NCBI RefSeq assembly: GCF_040802235.1
Contig: NC_133156.1
Location: 188,425,851-188,489,850, forward strand
DNA from: Manis javanica
Lineage: Eukaryota; Chordata; Mammalia; Pholidota; Manidae
Direction: 5' to 3'
DNA length: 64,000 nucleotides
Every line of letters begins with the position of its first letter. Position 1 is the first letter of the stretch. Positions 51,291-60,887 of the stretch are shown one piece after another. The position numbers and the translations under genes were made by a program. The notes below the pieces were generated by a model, which did no database searches, was not told where the DNA came from, and saw only the letters and a program-made list of their open reading frames with translations.

Positions 51291-51931
51291 GATTTCTCCC
51301 TGTCTGGCTCCAAATGCTTTCAATGAAGAATTTATTCTCATTTCTTTGACACCCAGTTTTCTGTTATGAAGAACAGGCAGCAGAACTAGGAAACAACAGA
51401 GCACCCCCCTCCGCCACCAAATTCTATAAATCCTATGAAGGAGGCCAGAGTTTCAGGGAAGAGTGAGGCAGATGCTGTGGTCAGGCTCTCTGCCAGGTGG
51501 ATTGGAAAAAATTAAAAATGCTCACTCGGGCAATTAGATGTTCCCTGAAGACAGCCTGAGCTCTCGGCCGAGGGGGATAGAGCTGGGGCTCTGTGGAACA
51601 CGCTGTGAGGAAGTCGATGTGAGGCATTTCATGTCCTTTCAGATGAGCAAGAAAGAGGAGAGCCAGCCCAGGGACCTGGATCTGTCAGGAGGGAACCACT
51701 CACCTGGCTCTCAGGCCTGCCCTGGGTGGGGGAGGATCCCCAGGCGGCTCCTTCCCTCTCCAGAGGTTTGTGACAGTCTAAAACGAAGTTATTTGAAGTC
51801 CATTAAAACACAAAGGATCCGCACCCCACCCCACCTCTGCTCCACCCGATTGCAGACTGCTTGGGTCCCACCGGGGGACGGGATGGGATGAAAGGGTCTT
51901 TCTGATGATTCAGCCAGGAAGGTCACCGGAA

Positions 51932-51946
51932 ACACCAGCTGGCGCC
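51932..51946 (+). promoter_or_regulatory. CTCF-like motif (moderate)
   Basis: ACACCAGCTGGCGCC matches the CTCF core with about two deviations, in forward orientation. Sequence inference only. Confidence 0.3.
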
Positions 51947-52039
51947 ACACCATTCCAGGTCGTGCACTGCTGAGGCCTCACCAAGACAGCAAACACCATC
52001 TTCCAGGTGCCATGGCGCCTGAAGGTGGAGGAAAGCACT

Positions 52040-52200
52040 GGACAGCGTGAATCCTAGTTCACTCGGCTCCAGTGCGTGATCCTGAGCCTCAGTTTCTTCA
52101 TCTGTAACTGGAGAGAGTGATGTTGATGTTCAGGGTTGCCAAGCGGACCGAAGAAGCCGCCTGTGGCGCACTGTAGGTCCTCAGGAAATGCCAGGGGTGT
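52040..52200 (+). repeat. MIR SINE fragment
   Basis: 'gagcctcagtttcttcatct' followed by 'gtaactggagagagtgatgt' and a 'aggtcctcaggaaatgccag' tail matches forward MIR. Confidence 0.6.
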
Positions 52201-52529
52201 TCTGCCTCTGCCCCTCCGCGCTCTCTCTGTACCTTCAGGGGTCAGAGCTGAGGCCTCTGAGTCCAGCTTCGGAATCTCGGTCCTCTTTTTCACCCCCAGG
52301 TTCCCCACTTACCCTGTTGCTAAGGGGCAGAGGAGGCAGCCCTGTCCTCCTTGGTCTCCAGGCCTCCGGTGCTGAGCCTGGAGATGCCAGAAGGGGCTCC
52401 CCTCTGCCTGCCCCCAGCCCACTGCAGCCTCTTTGCCCACACTCTCCCTGTGAACCCCAGGCTCCTCCCATCAGTTCTCCACAGCCCTTGCACTTTTCCA
52501 CCCAGACTTGAGTAAATGTTTTATTGTAA

Positions 52530-52720
52530 ACTAATTTTAATTGGGTACTTTGTACCAGGAACCATGCTTCTCCATTACCTTTTTAATTGTTCACAGGAAC
52601 CGTTTTGTTATCCCATTTTACAGATGAGGAGTAGTTCTGTGCAACTTGTCTAAAATCATAGGGCATTAGGGAGCAGAATGGGATTCTCAGCCACCAGGCT
52701 CCATGCTTCATATTGTTTAC
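52530..52720 (-). repeat. MIR SINE
   Basis: 'gtaccaggaaccatgcttct', 'ttatcccattttacagatga', 'ggagtagttctgtgcaactt' and 'gagcagaatgggattctcag' follow a reverse MIR. Confidence 0.7.
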
Positions 52721-52734
52721 ACTGACCTCTTGCC

Positions 52735-52965
52735 TGGCTGCCCCCAAGGAGCTTAATTCCAGCAAATATCCTCTTTCCCTTCCCTGGGCTCCCACTGCAT
52801 CTTGCTCCTCTCCTCAGCATTTATCCTCCCTGCTTCCAATTGGTATTTCCTGGGATACCTCTTATCTCCTTTGATCACGAGTTCCCGCAGGACAGAAAAT
52901 GTGTCTCGTCTTATTCATCTTTGAGTTTGGTACAATGCTTAGAACACTGTAGGTTCTTAAATTAT
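52735..52965 (+). repeat. L2 LINE 3' end
   Basis: 'gatcacgagttcccgcagga', 'cagaaaatgtgtctcgtctt' and 'attcatctttgagtttggta' with 'aacactgtaggttctt' reproduce the L2 terminal block. Confidence 0.75.
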
Positions 52966-52979
52966 TTTTCTAATTCTAA

Positions 52980-53470
52980 ATTAACACATATCATTATGTG
53001 AAAAAATGGAAAACACAGAAAAAGTAAAGCAGAAAACAAGTATCATCTATGATCCCACCAGCCAGAGAAAAAACCTTTGTTAATACTTCAGGGAATTTCC
53101 TTCTAGTCCCTGTGTGTGTGTATGTGTACACACACATATATATATGAATATATATATTTATTTACTTAGACAAATAATATGTATTTTGCATAAGGTTGAC
53201 CTCATACATTACTACTTTCTATACTGCTTTTTAAAAATCTATCATGAGCCATTCTTGTGTCACTAGAATTCTTTGAAAAGGGGATTTTTGATGGCTGTAG
53301 ATTGTTCTCTTATGCGAAGATGCACGTCCTGTTTAAACTACTCCTGTATTGTTGTGGTTCACTCATGGTGGGGTCTGGTTATTCCCATCAGAGAAATATC
53401 TGAAGTTGAACTGTTGGGACAAAGAGAAGGGATATTGCCAAGGCTCTTGATACATCATGGTTGGCTCGGA
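52980..53470 (+). repeat. L1/HAL1-like fragment with a TG/CA/TA simple repeat
   Basis: 'ctttctatactgctttttaa', 'gagccattcttgtgtcacta' and 'ttttgatggctgtagattgt' resemble the L1/HAL1 3' region. A compound TG-CA-TA simple repeat lies at about 53109-53158. Confidence 0.5.
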
Positions 53471-54489
53471 ACAAAGCCCTGTTCTAGCAAACTCTCTCCC
53501 ATCCTCACCTCTCGTCCCCCCAGGTATACCCATTGACCAGCTAACCAGAAGGTGCCAGTGCTCTAAGGACTCCTCTCATTCCCAAACCACCCTCCCTTGC
53601 AAACGCTCAGAATCAGGTTGCGGGGGGCATCTGGGAGATGGAACTTAAGGGATCTGTCCAACCTATGCCCAGATCTTCCCCTTTTCTGATCTGGTCTCCA
53701 TCATCAAAATTACTCCTCTGGGTTAAGGGCAGTGTGGCTTAAAGTTTGCTAGTTGTAAAATGAACTTCCAGTTGGAGACATTGCTGCTAAACCATGGCCA
53801 CTAGGCTAACCTCTGTCACTAAGGAAACAGCAGCAACTTGGACCTTGAGGAAGGATTGGGACACATTACAGAATTATGCATGTTATTAATTTTATGGAAA
53901 ATATTATGTAAAAGTATAAAAAAATATTCTAGGGACAAAATACAGCCACAACTTTTTAATTTTTCCACATTTTTCTAAGAGAAGTAGTTTCTTCTTATGA
54001 AATGGGAATAACCTTTAGTGAACCTTCAAATCAACACCTTCAGGAAGGTATCCAAAACCTTCTTGGATAGATTTTCATTCCACTTATAAATGGTATCCGT
54101 GAAGAAATGGGCCACGGTTCTCTAGCAGAAGGCTGGATACATGAGCCACCCCAGGAGCTGTGAGCCACTCAGAAGCCATCCACAAGAGTCAGAGTGTTTT
54201 TCCAGCTCTGTTGTAAACAATTTGGGATTTAATCTAAAGAGATGCTAAGTGGATCAATTATTTGAGGAAAGTTGTGTCAATTTCCAAGTCACTCCTGTCA
54301 TCATCCAGGAAAGACGATTTTTTTTTTAAAGAACCCTAAGGCTGCCCGTAAGAGAGAGCCATTCTCTCTGCCTTGCCAGTCAGTAATAAGCAGAGGTGAA
54401 TGGCTGTGCAGAATAGCCCTCCAACTGAGGGAACAAAAACAGGATCAGTGTTCTCAAGCTCAGTCACCCTCCGTGCCAGAACTGGAGGC

Positions 54490-54640
54490 AGCAGCGGTTC
54501 TCATACTTCAGCCTATGTGGCAGCCTCCTGACGGCCTGTGAACACAGCGTGAGGGGTCCGGAGATTCTGGTTCAGTCGGTCTGGGCTGGCCTGAGAGTTT
54601 GCACTGCTACCAAGTTCGGGAGACGCTCCTGCTGCTGGTC
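54490..54640 (+). mobile_element. MER5A-type hAT MITE
   Basis: 'gcagcggttctcatacttca', 'gagattctggttcagtcggt' and 'ctgggctggcctgagagttt' plus 'gcactgctaccaagtt' follow MER5A. Its right end runs directly into the CpG island. Confidence 0.65.
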
Positions 54641-55130
54641 CCAGGGCGGCACCTGGAGGAGGCTGGCCCTGGGGCTCGGAGGGAGAGACCCAGGGACGGC
54701 GGCCCAGGAGATCGGGACCGGGCCCAGATCCCAGGGGAAGCGGGGAGCGGGCGTGAGGCGGAGGGGCGGCCGGCTCGGCGGTGGCCGGGGCTCGGACTCC
54801 GGGCCTGGGGGCCAGGAAGGCCGGAGGCTGGAACCTCGGGCGCCTGGCCGGACGGCGGCGCTGAGGCTCGTGCGGTTCTGCGGCGCGGCATGGGGCTGGA
54901 AGGAGGCCGTCCTGGGGGCCTCGACGCGCGGGTTCAGCCGCCGGCGCCCGCTCGGGAGGTGCAGGGATGGCCTGGCAGACTTGGAGCAGCGGCGGGGATC
55001 CCGTCCGGCCACCCAGGGCGCAGGGGCGGCCTCCCTCCCCAGCCGGGCCCCCCGGCGCCCGCGGGCAGAGGCAGAGGCGGAGGGCCGACGCGCCAGGACA
55101 AAGGCGCGAGTTGGGAATGGCAGCTGAAGT
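54545..55130. promoter_or_regulatory. Orphan CpG island
   Basis: About 0.6 kb of dense CpG (for example GGCGGCCGGCTCGGCGG near 54765) with open frames of up to 192 codons on plus and 234 on minus. All are low-complexity Arg/Gly/Pro/Ala translations expected of island DNA, and none has a recognised domain. No known gene start is expected here, so it may be a promoter of a non-coding transcript or a distal regulatory element. Confidence 0.6.
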
Positions 55131-55522
55131 TCCCTGCTGAGGGCCCAGATTGACTGGGTCCCTGCCTCTACCCCCTCCCTCTCCCCCGCGGCCTGTCGCC
55201 CGAGCACGGGGCTCTCCTCCTCACCCTCAGGGAGAGATAGGAGGCTTCTAATGCACCCTCCCAGACCCCAGACCACTGGCCACGGGGCTAGGGACCTGTA
55301 TTCTATCTCTAGAGGCGCTCCTCACGGCGAAGGGGCCTGTAACGGCTCATTTCCCCTTCCTGGCCTCAGCTTCTCCTTGTGTAGAACAACTGGGCTGCAG
55401 GGGGGTGGTGTGGGGGTTCCTCCCAGCTCCAGACACCTGGGATTCTCCACCTTGTCTGTGTAAACGGCACACTGTGGGATGCCCTCTGGTGCAGGGAGAA
55501 GTGCGAGCAGTGGAAGGCAGGT

Positions 55523-55525
55523 GGT

Positions 55526-55561
<36 letters not shown>

Positions 55562-55565
55562 TGGT
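55523..55565 (+). repeat. (GT)n microsatellite
   Basis: About 20 nearly perfect GT units, interrupted once near the start (GTGTATGTG). Length polymorphism is likely. Confidence 0.95.
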
Positions 55566-56189
55566 GGAAAGGAGAGGAGGCGGAAGGGGGTACACCCTGG
55601 CCAAGAGCCAGCTGGCACTGCCCCTAGGCCCTACACCAAGGAAGGTCCCCATGGGAACCCCCTGCTGTCTAGGTGCCTGGTGGCAGTCACCTGTTTACCA
55701 GAGGATGAGAGGGAACACGGAGGAACATGCAGGCTTGACTGGAAAATCCGCTGGGAGGGAGACGGCCCATGGCTGTGCCTCACACGGCAGGCTGAGCCTT
55801 CCTTGGCGCTGCCCCTGCACTCCATGCCCTGCTGGACCCCAGGGAGCCTGGATGCTGCTGCCAGTGGGCTGAGGGCTCCTGAACAGAAAGTGTAGTAGCT
55901 TTTAGCTTTAAGGCCAAACACATGTGCTCCCAAGACTCTAGAAATGACATTTTCAACTTAAATGCTTTTCCTACAGATTTACTCAGTAAGTTCAAAGATG
56001 CTAGTTCTTAATTTATAAGTTTGGTGGCAACTTCCAACACATTAACCCAAAGGTCTTCCTGTCTTCCCAGTCCACCCCTGCCCCCTCTGCAGGAAGGGAA
56101 GCTCCCACAAAATATCCAGATGGTTCAGAAGAATATGTAAGACAGCCTGGTTGCAAGTAGCAAAGTAGCAGAAATGCCCCTCCACGTAG

Positions 56190-56335
56190 CTTTAAGATAT
56201 ATGTACATATGTAATTCATAAATATATAGTATTTTATATGTATTTGGTATTGTATTTGTATATGCATATACAAATATACATATACAAATATACATATACA
56301 TATACAAATACTAGTATTATATGTATATGTATTGT
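56190..56335. repeat. AT-rich repeat with perfect palindrome
   Basis: TA/TATG/CATA-rich sequence. A perfect 24 bp palindrome with 12 bp arms, no spacer and centre TG|CA lies at 56253-56276. Repeated 'atatacaaatatacat' units follow. Cruciform-prone and probably unstable in length. Confidence 0.85.
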
Positions 56336-57254
56336 ATTTGGCTCACAGAATCTAGATAAAGGTTAAATACTAGTAAAAAGGGCAGTATGTGGTTGAGACC
56401 TAAATGGCCATAGGCCTTTTTGAGGGCAATTCCCAAACTTAACAACTTGAAGTTTCACTGCAACTTTTTCCCAAAAATCTAGAGCAGGGGAATCCATAGC
56501 AAACCACACAGAACTTCTGAGAAAGGTCCACCCAGACTCTGTTTCCCAGGAGGCTCCTCTGGACCTGAGCTGGGTCAGGGCATGGAGAGCATACTTTCTG
56601 GCAATGGCTCCAGGAGGCAAAGATCCCTCACTCCCCAAGACTGATGCAGTGCGCGCAGGTCTCAGGTTGGGACCCACCAGACAGTTCCACCAGAGAGCTG
56701 AGACCTGAGGGGTGGGGCCAGCCTCTCTGAAGGGCTGGCCATGTGGGAATCTGGCCTGTTGGGTGGAAGTGTTCAAGGCCAGTGTGAGCGGCAGCCCAGG
56801 TTGTGCGTTGCAGATCCAGGGTGCCATTGTGCTTTTGACTGTGAGGGCACCCCCTGCAGCTGTGAAGCGGACAGTGTGTGTGGCCCTGGAGGCTTTCCTG
56901 TTGTTATTCAGGACAACCAGACAGTCTAGTGATGTGTAGAACAGATTAGAACCAGAACTTCCTGAGGTACCTGCATGCACATGGCTTCATGAAAGAGATA
57001 CCAGGCAATGGTATGGTGGGTGACCTGCTTTCTCTGGGGTGATGTTGCACTCTCAGGGCAAGGTGTGCTGGGGCGGCCACTGCTGTAAACATGGATGGAA
57101 GCCCCGCTTCTCTCCCTACCTGTGCCAAGAACTGCTGAGAGCTGCCCAGCTGCAGCAGGGGACATCCCAGGAGTGGGCCAAGTGCTGGATGTGTAGATGG
57201 AACCCCAGGTCTGCACGACAGAGGAGCCATGGCACCTTGATCAAGTGCTGTCCG

Positions 57255-57815
57255 TGTATTAGTTTTCTAGGGCTCAGTAACATTATCACCAAGAGCAGGG
57301 GGCAAGCAGCAACATGTATTCTCTCACAGTTCTGGGGGCCGGAAGTCCACACTCAGGGTGTCCGCAGGGCTGGTTCCATCTGGAGCTCTGAGGGACAGAC
57401 CGTCGTCTTTCTCCCAGCCTCTGGCGGGGGCTGGCAGTCCTGGCGTTCCTTGGCTTGCGAGCAGGCCACTCTGCCCCCTGCCTTCACAGGGCTTTCTCTG
57501 CTGTGTGTTTCTTCTTCCTTCCTCTTCTCTCTCTTTAACAAATTGAATCGAATTGAATTTTTTGTTGTTAAATATCCATAGCACAAAACTGACCATTTTA
57601 ACCATTTCAAACGCATAGTTCAATGGCACTAAGTACATTCATATCCCTTCTGCTTTTACAAAGACCTTGTCATTGGATGTAGAGCCCCCCCAATGGAGGA
57701 TGACCTCATTTTGAGATCCTTAATTACATCTGGAAAGACTTTTTTCTGAATAAGGTTATATTCACAGGTTCTGAGGAGACATCTCTTTTGGGGGGCCACA
57801 AGTCAACCTAGTCCA
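57255..57815 (-). mobile_element. MLT1-type MaLR LTR, reverse, with an L1 insert
   Basis: Reverse-strand MLT1: 'tgtattagttttctagggct', 'ttctctcacagttctggggg', 'ggcgttccttggcttgcgag', then after the insert 'ccttgtcattggatgtagag', 'atgacctcattttgagatcc', 'tcacaggttctgaggagaca' and a 'cttttggggggccac' end. The MLT1 sequence is broken at about 57537 and resumes at about 57658. Confidence 0.85.
57538..57657 (+). repeat. L1 3' UTR fragment inserted in the MLT1 LTR
   Basis: 'ttgttgttaaatatccatag', 'cacaaaactgaccattttaa' and 'tagttcaatggcactaagta' match an old L1 3' UTR. It splits the MLT1 element, so it inserted later. Confidence 0.6.
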
Positions 57816-57915
57816 GCCTCTAAGCCTCAGTTTTCTCTCCTGTGAAATGGGAATCATCATCATCATTCCTTGTCTACCTCCTTTGTAGGATGGTGATATA
57901 GAATGAGGGGCCATC
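57815..57915 (+). repeat. MIR SINE fragment
   Basis: 'taagcctcagttttctctcc' followed by 'tgtgaaatgggaatcatcat' is a typical forward MIR core. Confidence 0.65.
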
Positions 57916-58187
57916 TGTGCTGAGGGGCTGGTGGTAGTAGGCCTGACCTGTCTTGTCATTGCCCTGTACATGGCCGCTGAGGGGTCTGGTCTCTACATGG
58001 CCTGAGTTCTGGCCCTGAGGAGGAGATTGCCGCTCCCTGAGATTTGAAAGGCTTCTCCTGCAGAGCTGTAAATGGCTGCCTGGTCAATAAACATGGGACA
58101 GCGGGCCCAAGGAGAAGGCTGGGGCAGGTGTGGGGGATGGCTGGGGAGGCTGTCTTGTTAATCTCTTTCTACCCATAGAAGGTACTC

Positions 58188-58575
58188 TGTTGGGAGCCAC
58201 ACAAAGACAACAAGATGGCCACAGTTCATGAGGTTCCTGCTTCACTTCTTGGAGATTAGCTACGAGCCCGCGCGCGCCAACAAGGAAGCCCGCGCGCGCC
58301 AAGAGATACTCTTCTCCCCCTCCTTCCCCATTGTCATATACCAATCAGAATGTAACTCGCTGCGCCACCCCTGCTATGCAGCCAATCCCCTGCCTACAAG
58401 TATCCTATGGCCCACTCTGCCCCTGAACACTGGTGTATATCTACCCCCGTCTTACAATAAAATTTGAAGGCTTGATCAGAATACTGTCTTGCCTTCGCTC
58501 TTCTCTCGCCCCCATTTTCTTTCAGGTCGGATCCCCCTCGTCCCCACGAATAACTAAGTCCCGCTGGACGGGACA
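58188..58575 (+). repeat. 5' LTR of the provirus (388 bp)
   Basis: It starts TG (TGTTGGGAGCC) and ends CA (GACGGGACA), two bases before the primer site, giving a short 388 bp LTR. CCAAT boxes are at 58341-58345 and 58382-58386, a TATA-like TGTATAT at 58434-58440 and AATAAA at 58456-58461. With the signal so close to the TATA, a short R region starting at about 58465 is inferred. A 15 bp GC-alternating motif occurs twice in U3. The 3' copy is outside the window, so LTR divergence cannot be measured. Confidence 0.9.
58266..58302 (+). repeat. Two direct repeats in U3
   Basis: GCCCGCGCGCGCCAA occurs at 58266-58280 and again at 58288-58302, a 22 bp period. Such U3 duplications often are enhancer repeats; here each contains alternating CG able to form Z-DNA. 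Function is inferred. Confidence 0.85.
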
Positions 58576-58577
58576 AG

Positions 58578-58595
58578 TGGCGCCCAACGTGGGGC
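58578..58595 (+). other. Primer binding site, tRNA-Lys1,2 type
   Basis: TGGCGCCCAACGTGGGGC, two bases after the LTR, is complementary to the 3' end of the tRNA-Lys(CUU) class used by many class II elements. All 18 positions look intact. Confidence 0.9.
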
Positions 58596-58736
58596 CAGAG
58601 GCGCGGATCCTTCGCAGGCGGACCCCCGAGTAAGATATCGTCTGGCCAGACCCCTTCTTGATGAAACAATAGGAGACGCCTTTCGCCGCTCACGGAGGTC
58701 GTCGTCCCTGGTGAGTACCGGCCGCCTTATAAGAAA
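58596..58736 (+). other. Proviral leader with splice donor
   Basis: The 141 bp leader between primer site and gag should hold dimerisation and packaging signals. A consensus splice donor CTG|GTGAGT has its GT at 58711-58712 and probably serves env or accessory transcripts. Packaging structures were not folded. Confidence 0.7.
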
Positions 58737-60887
58737 ATGGGAACTAGATTAAGTAAAGAAGCGGTCTTCATAAGAGACCTAAAAAGTTCGCTTAGGGAGA
58801 GAGGAGTTCGAGTTAAAAAGAAAGACTTGGTAAAGTTTTTTATTTTTGTTGATGAAGTCTGTCCGTGGTTTATTGTTAATGGCCCCGAAATTCATCCTAA
58901 AAAATGGCAGAAAGTAGGTAGAGATTTAAATGATTATCTTATCAAAAACGGCCCTGACTCTGTTCCTGTTTCAGTATTTTCCTATTGGAGTCTTATCAGA
59001 GATATTGTTGAAAATACTGACCCTGATAAACGTCAACTCTTGTCAGTGGCAGAATATTGCCTCCGCCCCCTATCTCGGGCGGCCTCAAAATCGTCTCTTT
59101 CGAGTGATCCCCCTGCTCCAAAATCAGCTAAATCCCCCTCCCCTAGCCTGACACCATCTTTGCTCGGTGCCCTCCATGATACCCCTCCCAAATGTTGCAT
59201 TTATCCGCCTCTCCCTCGAGATTCGGACTTTGTCGATACACAAAAGGTTTTTCCGGTCGTGACTAAGAGCCAAAATAGCGAACCTTTAGATCCGGGAGAC
59301 GCGGCCGAACTAGAAGACGAGGCGGCCAGGTATCACAACCCAGATTGGCCCCTTGCCGCCCCGTCGCTTAACCCCCCTTCTTACACTCCCCCTATTCGGC
59401 CTCCCAATGTTTGCGCCCCGGCCTTTTTGCCCCCGTCGGCCCCTCCGCTACCCCCTCCGGCTCCCGGTCCTGTTAGCCCCCCTACCAGCACTGAAGACCT
59501 AATAGCACAGATAGTAGAACAAAGAATAACTTGCCATCTCCAAAAATTGGTTGTCTCCCAACCAGTTCGTCCCTCATTATCTTCGCAAAGGAGCCTCTCT
59601 AAGAAACCGCTTACAGCCACAAAACCTAAAAAACTGCTCTTTCCTGTTCTTACCCGGGCCTCCGCCCGCTCTGGCCCCACCTCCACAACACGTAGCCCGG
59701 AAGAGGGCGATCTTGAAAGCGATGGTGAAGACGCCCCTGCTGCTCAGGAATTAGAAAGTGAGGGGGAAGAGCAGGCTGAGCCAGAGCCGGCCGAACCTGC
59801 CGATGGCCCTAGAGAATTTCACAAAATCCATTTCAAAAGCTTAAAAGAGCTGAACGCAGCCGTTAAAGCTTATGGCCCCAATGCCCCTTTTACCCTTTCT
59901 GTTCTTGATTCGCTGTCTCGAGGAGGACATTTACTCCCAGGTGAATGGCTGCGTATAGTCCAGGCTGTGCTTACCCGTGGTCAGTTTCTAACTTGGAAGG
60001 CAGATTTTGCTGACCGCTGTCAGACCATCGCTGCTGCCAATGTAAAAGACCCTCATTCCCCAACAGCGTCCTGGACGTTTGATAAGCTTACGGGACAGGG
60101 CAGATATATCTCTGAAACCAGGCAGCAGCGCCTTCCCCTTGGTCTTTTATCTCAAGTGAAAGATGCCGCTTTGGGCGCTTGGATATCACTCCCTGCTTCC
60201 GGGACTGCTAACACTCCTCTAACTAAGATCACTCAAAGCTCGCAAGAAGACTATAGCGAATTTGTTAGCAGACTGTTAGAGGCCGCCGAAAGGACCCTTG
60301 GTTCCGCGGCTGCCAATGATAAGATTGTAAAACAGCTAGCCTATGAAAACGCCAATTCGGCATGTCGAGCCGTCCTCCGCGGTAAGACTCGAGACAAAAC
60401 TCTTGATGAAATGCTGAGAATGTGTAGAGATGTCGATCCTTTTACATCCAAAGTCCAAGCCCTTTTAGCTGTAGGTGCCGCTGTTCAGACTCCCCCGGCT
60501 TCTTATCCTCCTTCCTTCCCCAGGGGCGCACCGCCTATGCGTAACTGCTTTAAATGTGGACAGCCAGGCCATTTCGCTCGCCAATGCCCTACCTCAGCTC
60601 CTCCTCCTAGAGTTGGGTCAGTCCCCGGTATTTGCCCTCGCTGCCATAAAGGGCGGCACTGGGCCAAAGAGTGCCGTAACAATCCAACAAATCCTTTTTA
60701 TAGTACCACAAATCCTTTCACCCCCCCTTTTCAGGGAAACGGGCTGAGGGGCCAGCCCCGGGCCCCCCAGCCAATTCCATTTCAGCCGGCCTCGGGGAAC
60801 AGCCTAGCTGTAGCACTCCCGCCCTCTATCGGGCCACACCCGGGAGTGCAGGACTTGACCTCTGTGCCTCCTCCTCAACAATATTAA
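58737..60887 (+). CDS. gag: Endogenous retroviral Gag polyprotein
   Basis: An intact 716-codon frame encodes the structural polyprotein. It begins MGTRLSKE, with Gly2 suited to N-myristoylation, and the start lies in a good context (AAAATGG). The matrix-like part covers about the first 120 residues. A Pro-rich region follows with a PPSY late-domain motif at residues 213-216. An acidic stretch around 320-355 precedes the capsid. The major homology region lies at about residues 497-520 (SQEDYSEFVSRLLEA). Nucleocapsid has two CX2CX4HX4C zinc knuckles at about 603-617 (CFKCGQPGHFARQC) and 632-645 (CPRCHKGRHWAKEC). The pro frame overlaps the 3' end in the -1 phase. No stop or frameshift interrupts it. 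Length and layout fit class II Gag proteins. Whether it is expressed is unknown. Confidence 0.95.
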   Translation: MGTRLSKEAVFIRDLKSSLRERGVRVKKKDLVKFFIFVDEVCPWFIVNGPEIHPKKWQKVGRDLNDYLIKNGPDSVPVSVFSYWSLIRDIVENTDPDKRQLLSVAEYCLRPLSRAASKSSLSSDPPAPKSAKSPSPSLTPSLLGALHDTPPKCCIYPPLPRDSDFVDTQKVFPVVTKSQNSEPLDPGDAAELEDEAARYHNPDWPLAAPSLNPPSYTPPIRPPNVCAPAFLPPSAPPLPPPAPGPVSPPTSTEDLIAQIVEQRITCHLQKLVVSQPVRPSLSSQRSLSKKPLTATKPKKLLFPVLTRASARSGPTSTTRSPEEGDLESDGEDAPAAQELESEGEEQAEPEPAEPADGPREFHKIHFKSLKELNAAVKAYGPNAPFTLSVLDSLSRGGHLLPGEWLRIVQAVLTRGQFLTWKADFADRCQTIAAANVKDPHSPTASWTFDKLTGQGRYISETRQQRLPLGLLSQVKDAALGAWISLPASGTANTPLTKITQSSQEDYSEFVSRLLEAAERTLGSAAANDKIVKQLAYENANSACRAVLRGKTRDKTLDEMLRMCRDVDPFTSKVQALLAVGAAVQTPPASYPPSFPRGAPPMRNCFKCGQPGHFARQCPTSAPPPRVGSVPGICPRCHKGRHWAKECRNNPTNPFYSTTNPFTPPFQGNGLRGQPRAPQPIPFQPASGNSLAVALPPSIGPHPGVQDLTSVPPPQQY
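60734..60768 (+). promoter_or_regulatory. gag-pro -1 ribosomal frameshift site
   Basis: GGGAAAC at 60734-60740 lies in the gag phase as G GGA AAC, a classical slippery heptamer. After a 7 nt spacer, GGGGCC at 60748-60753 can pair with GGCCCC at 60761-60766 around a 7 nt loop. GGGG at about 60794-60797 could pair with loop C residues as a pseudoknot. An alternative stem pairs GGGCTG 60741-60746 with CAGCCC 60753-60758. The frame entered is the open pro frame. Confidence 0.85.

Larger units (their letters stand above)
38935..58187. other. Intergenic DNA downstream of SERTAD2
   Basis: No protein-coding gene recognised. The region is GC-richer than the upstream flank and holds many old repeats, listed individually, plus an orphan CpG island at 54.5-55.1 kb. 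Open frames such as the 259-codon frame at 42339-43118 and those at 39136-39573 and 43731-44207 show Pro/Ser/Gly-rich, repeat-overlapping translations with no recognisable domain, so they are not called as genes. I see nothing assignable at 38940-39850, 43640-44820, 48080-50350, 53480-54270 and 55130-56180 apart from listed simple repeats and motifs. Confidence 0.7.

Noticed and set aside
54549..55276. Open frames of 192, 184 and 234 codons on both strands
   Set aside because: Overlapping Arg/Gly/Pro/Ala-rich frames on both strands are expected in a CpG island lacking stop codons; none is recognised.
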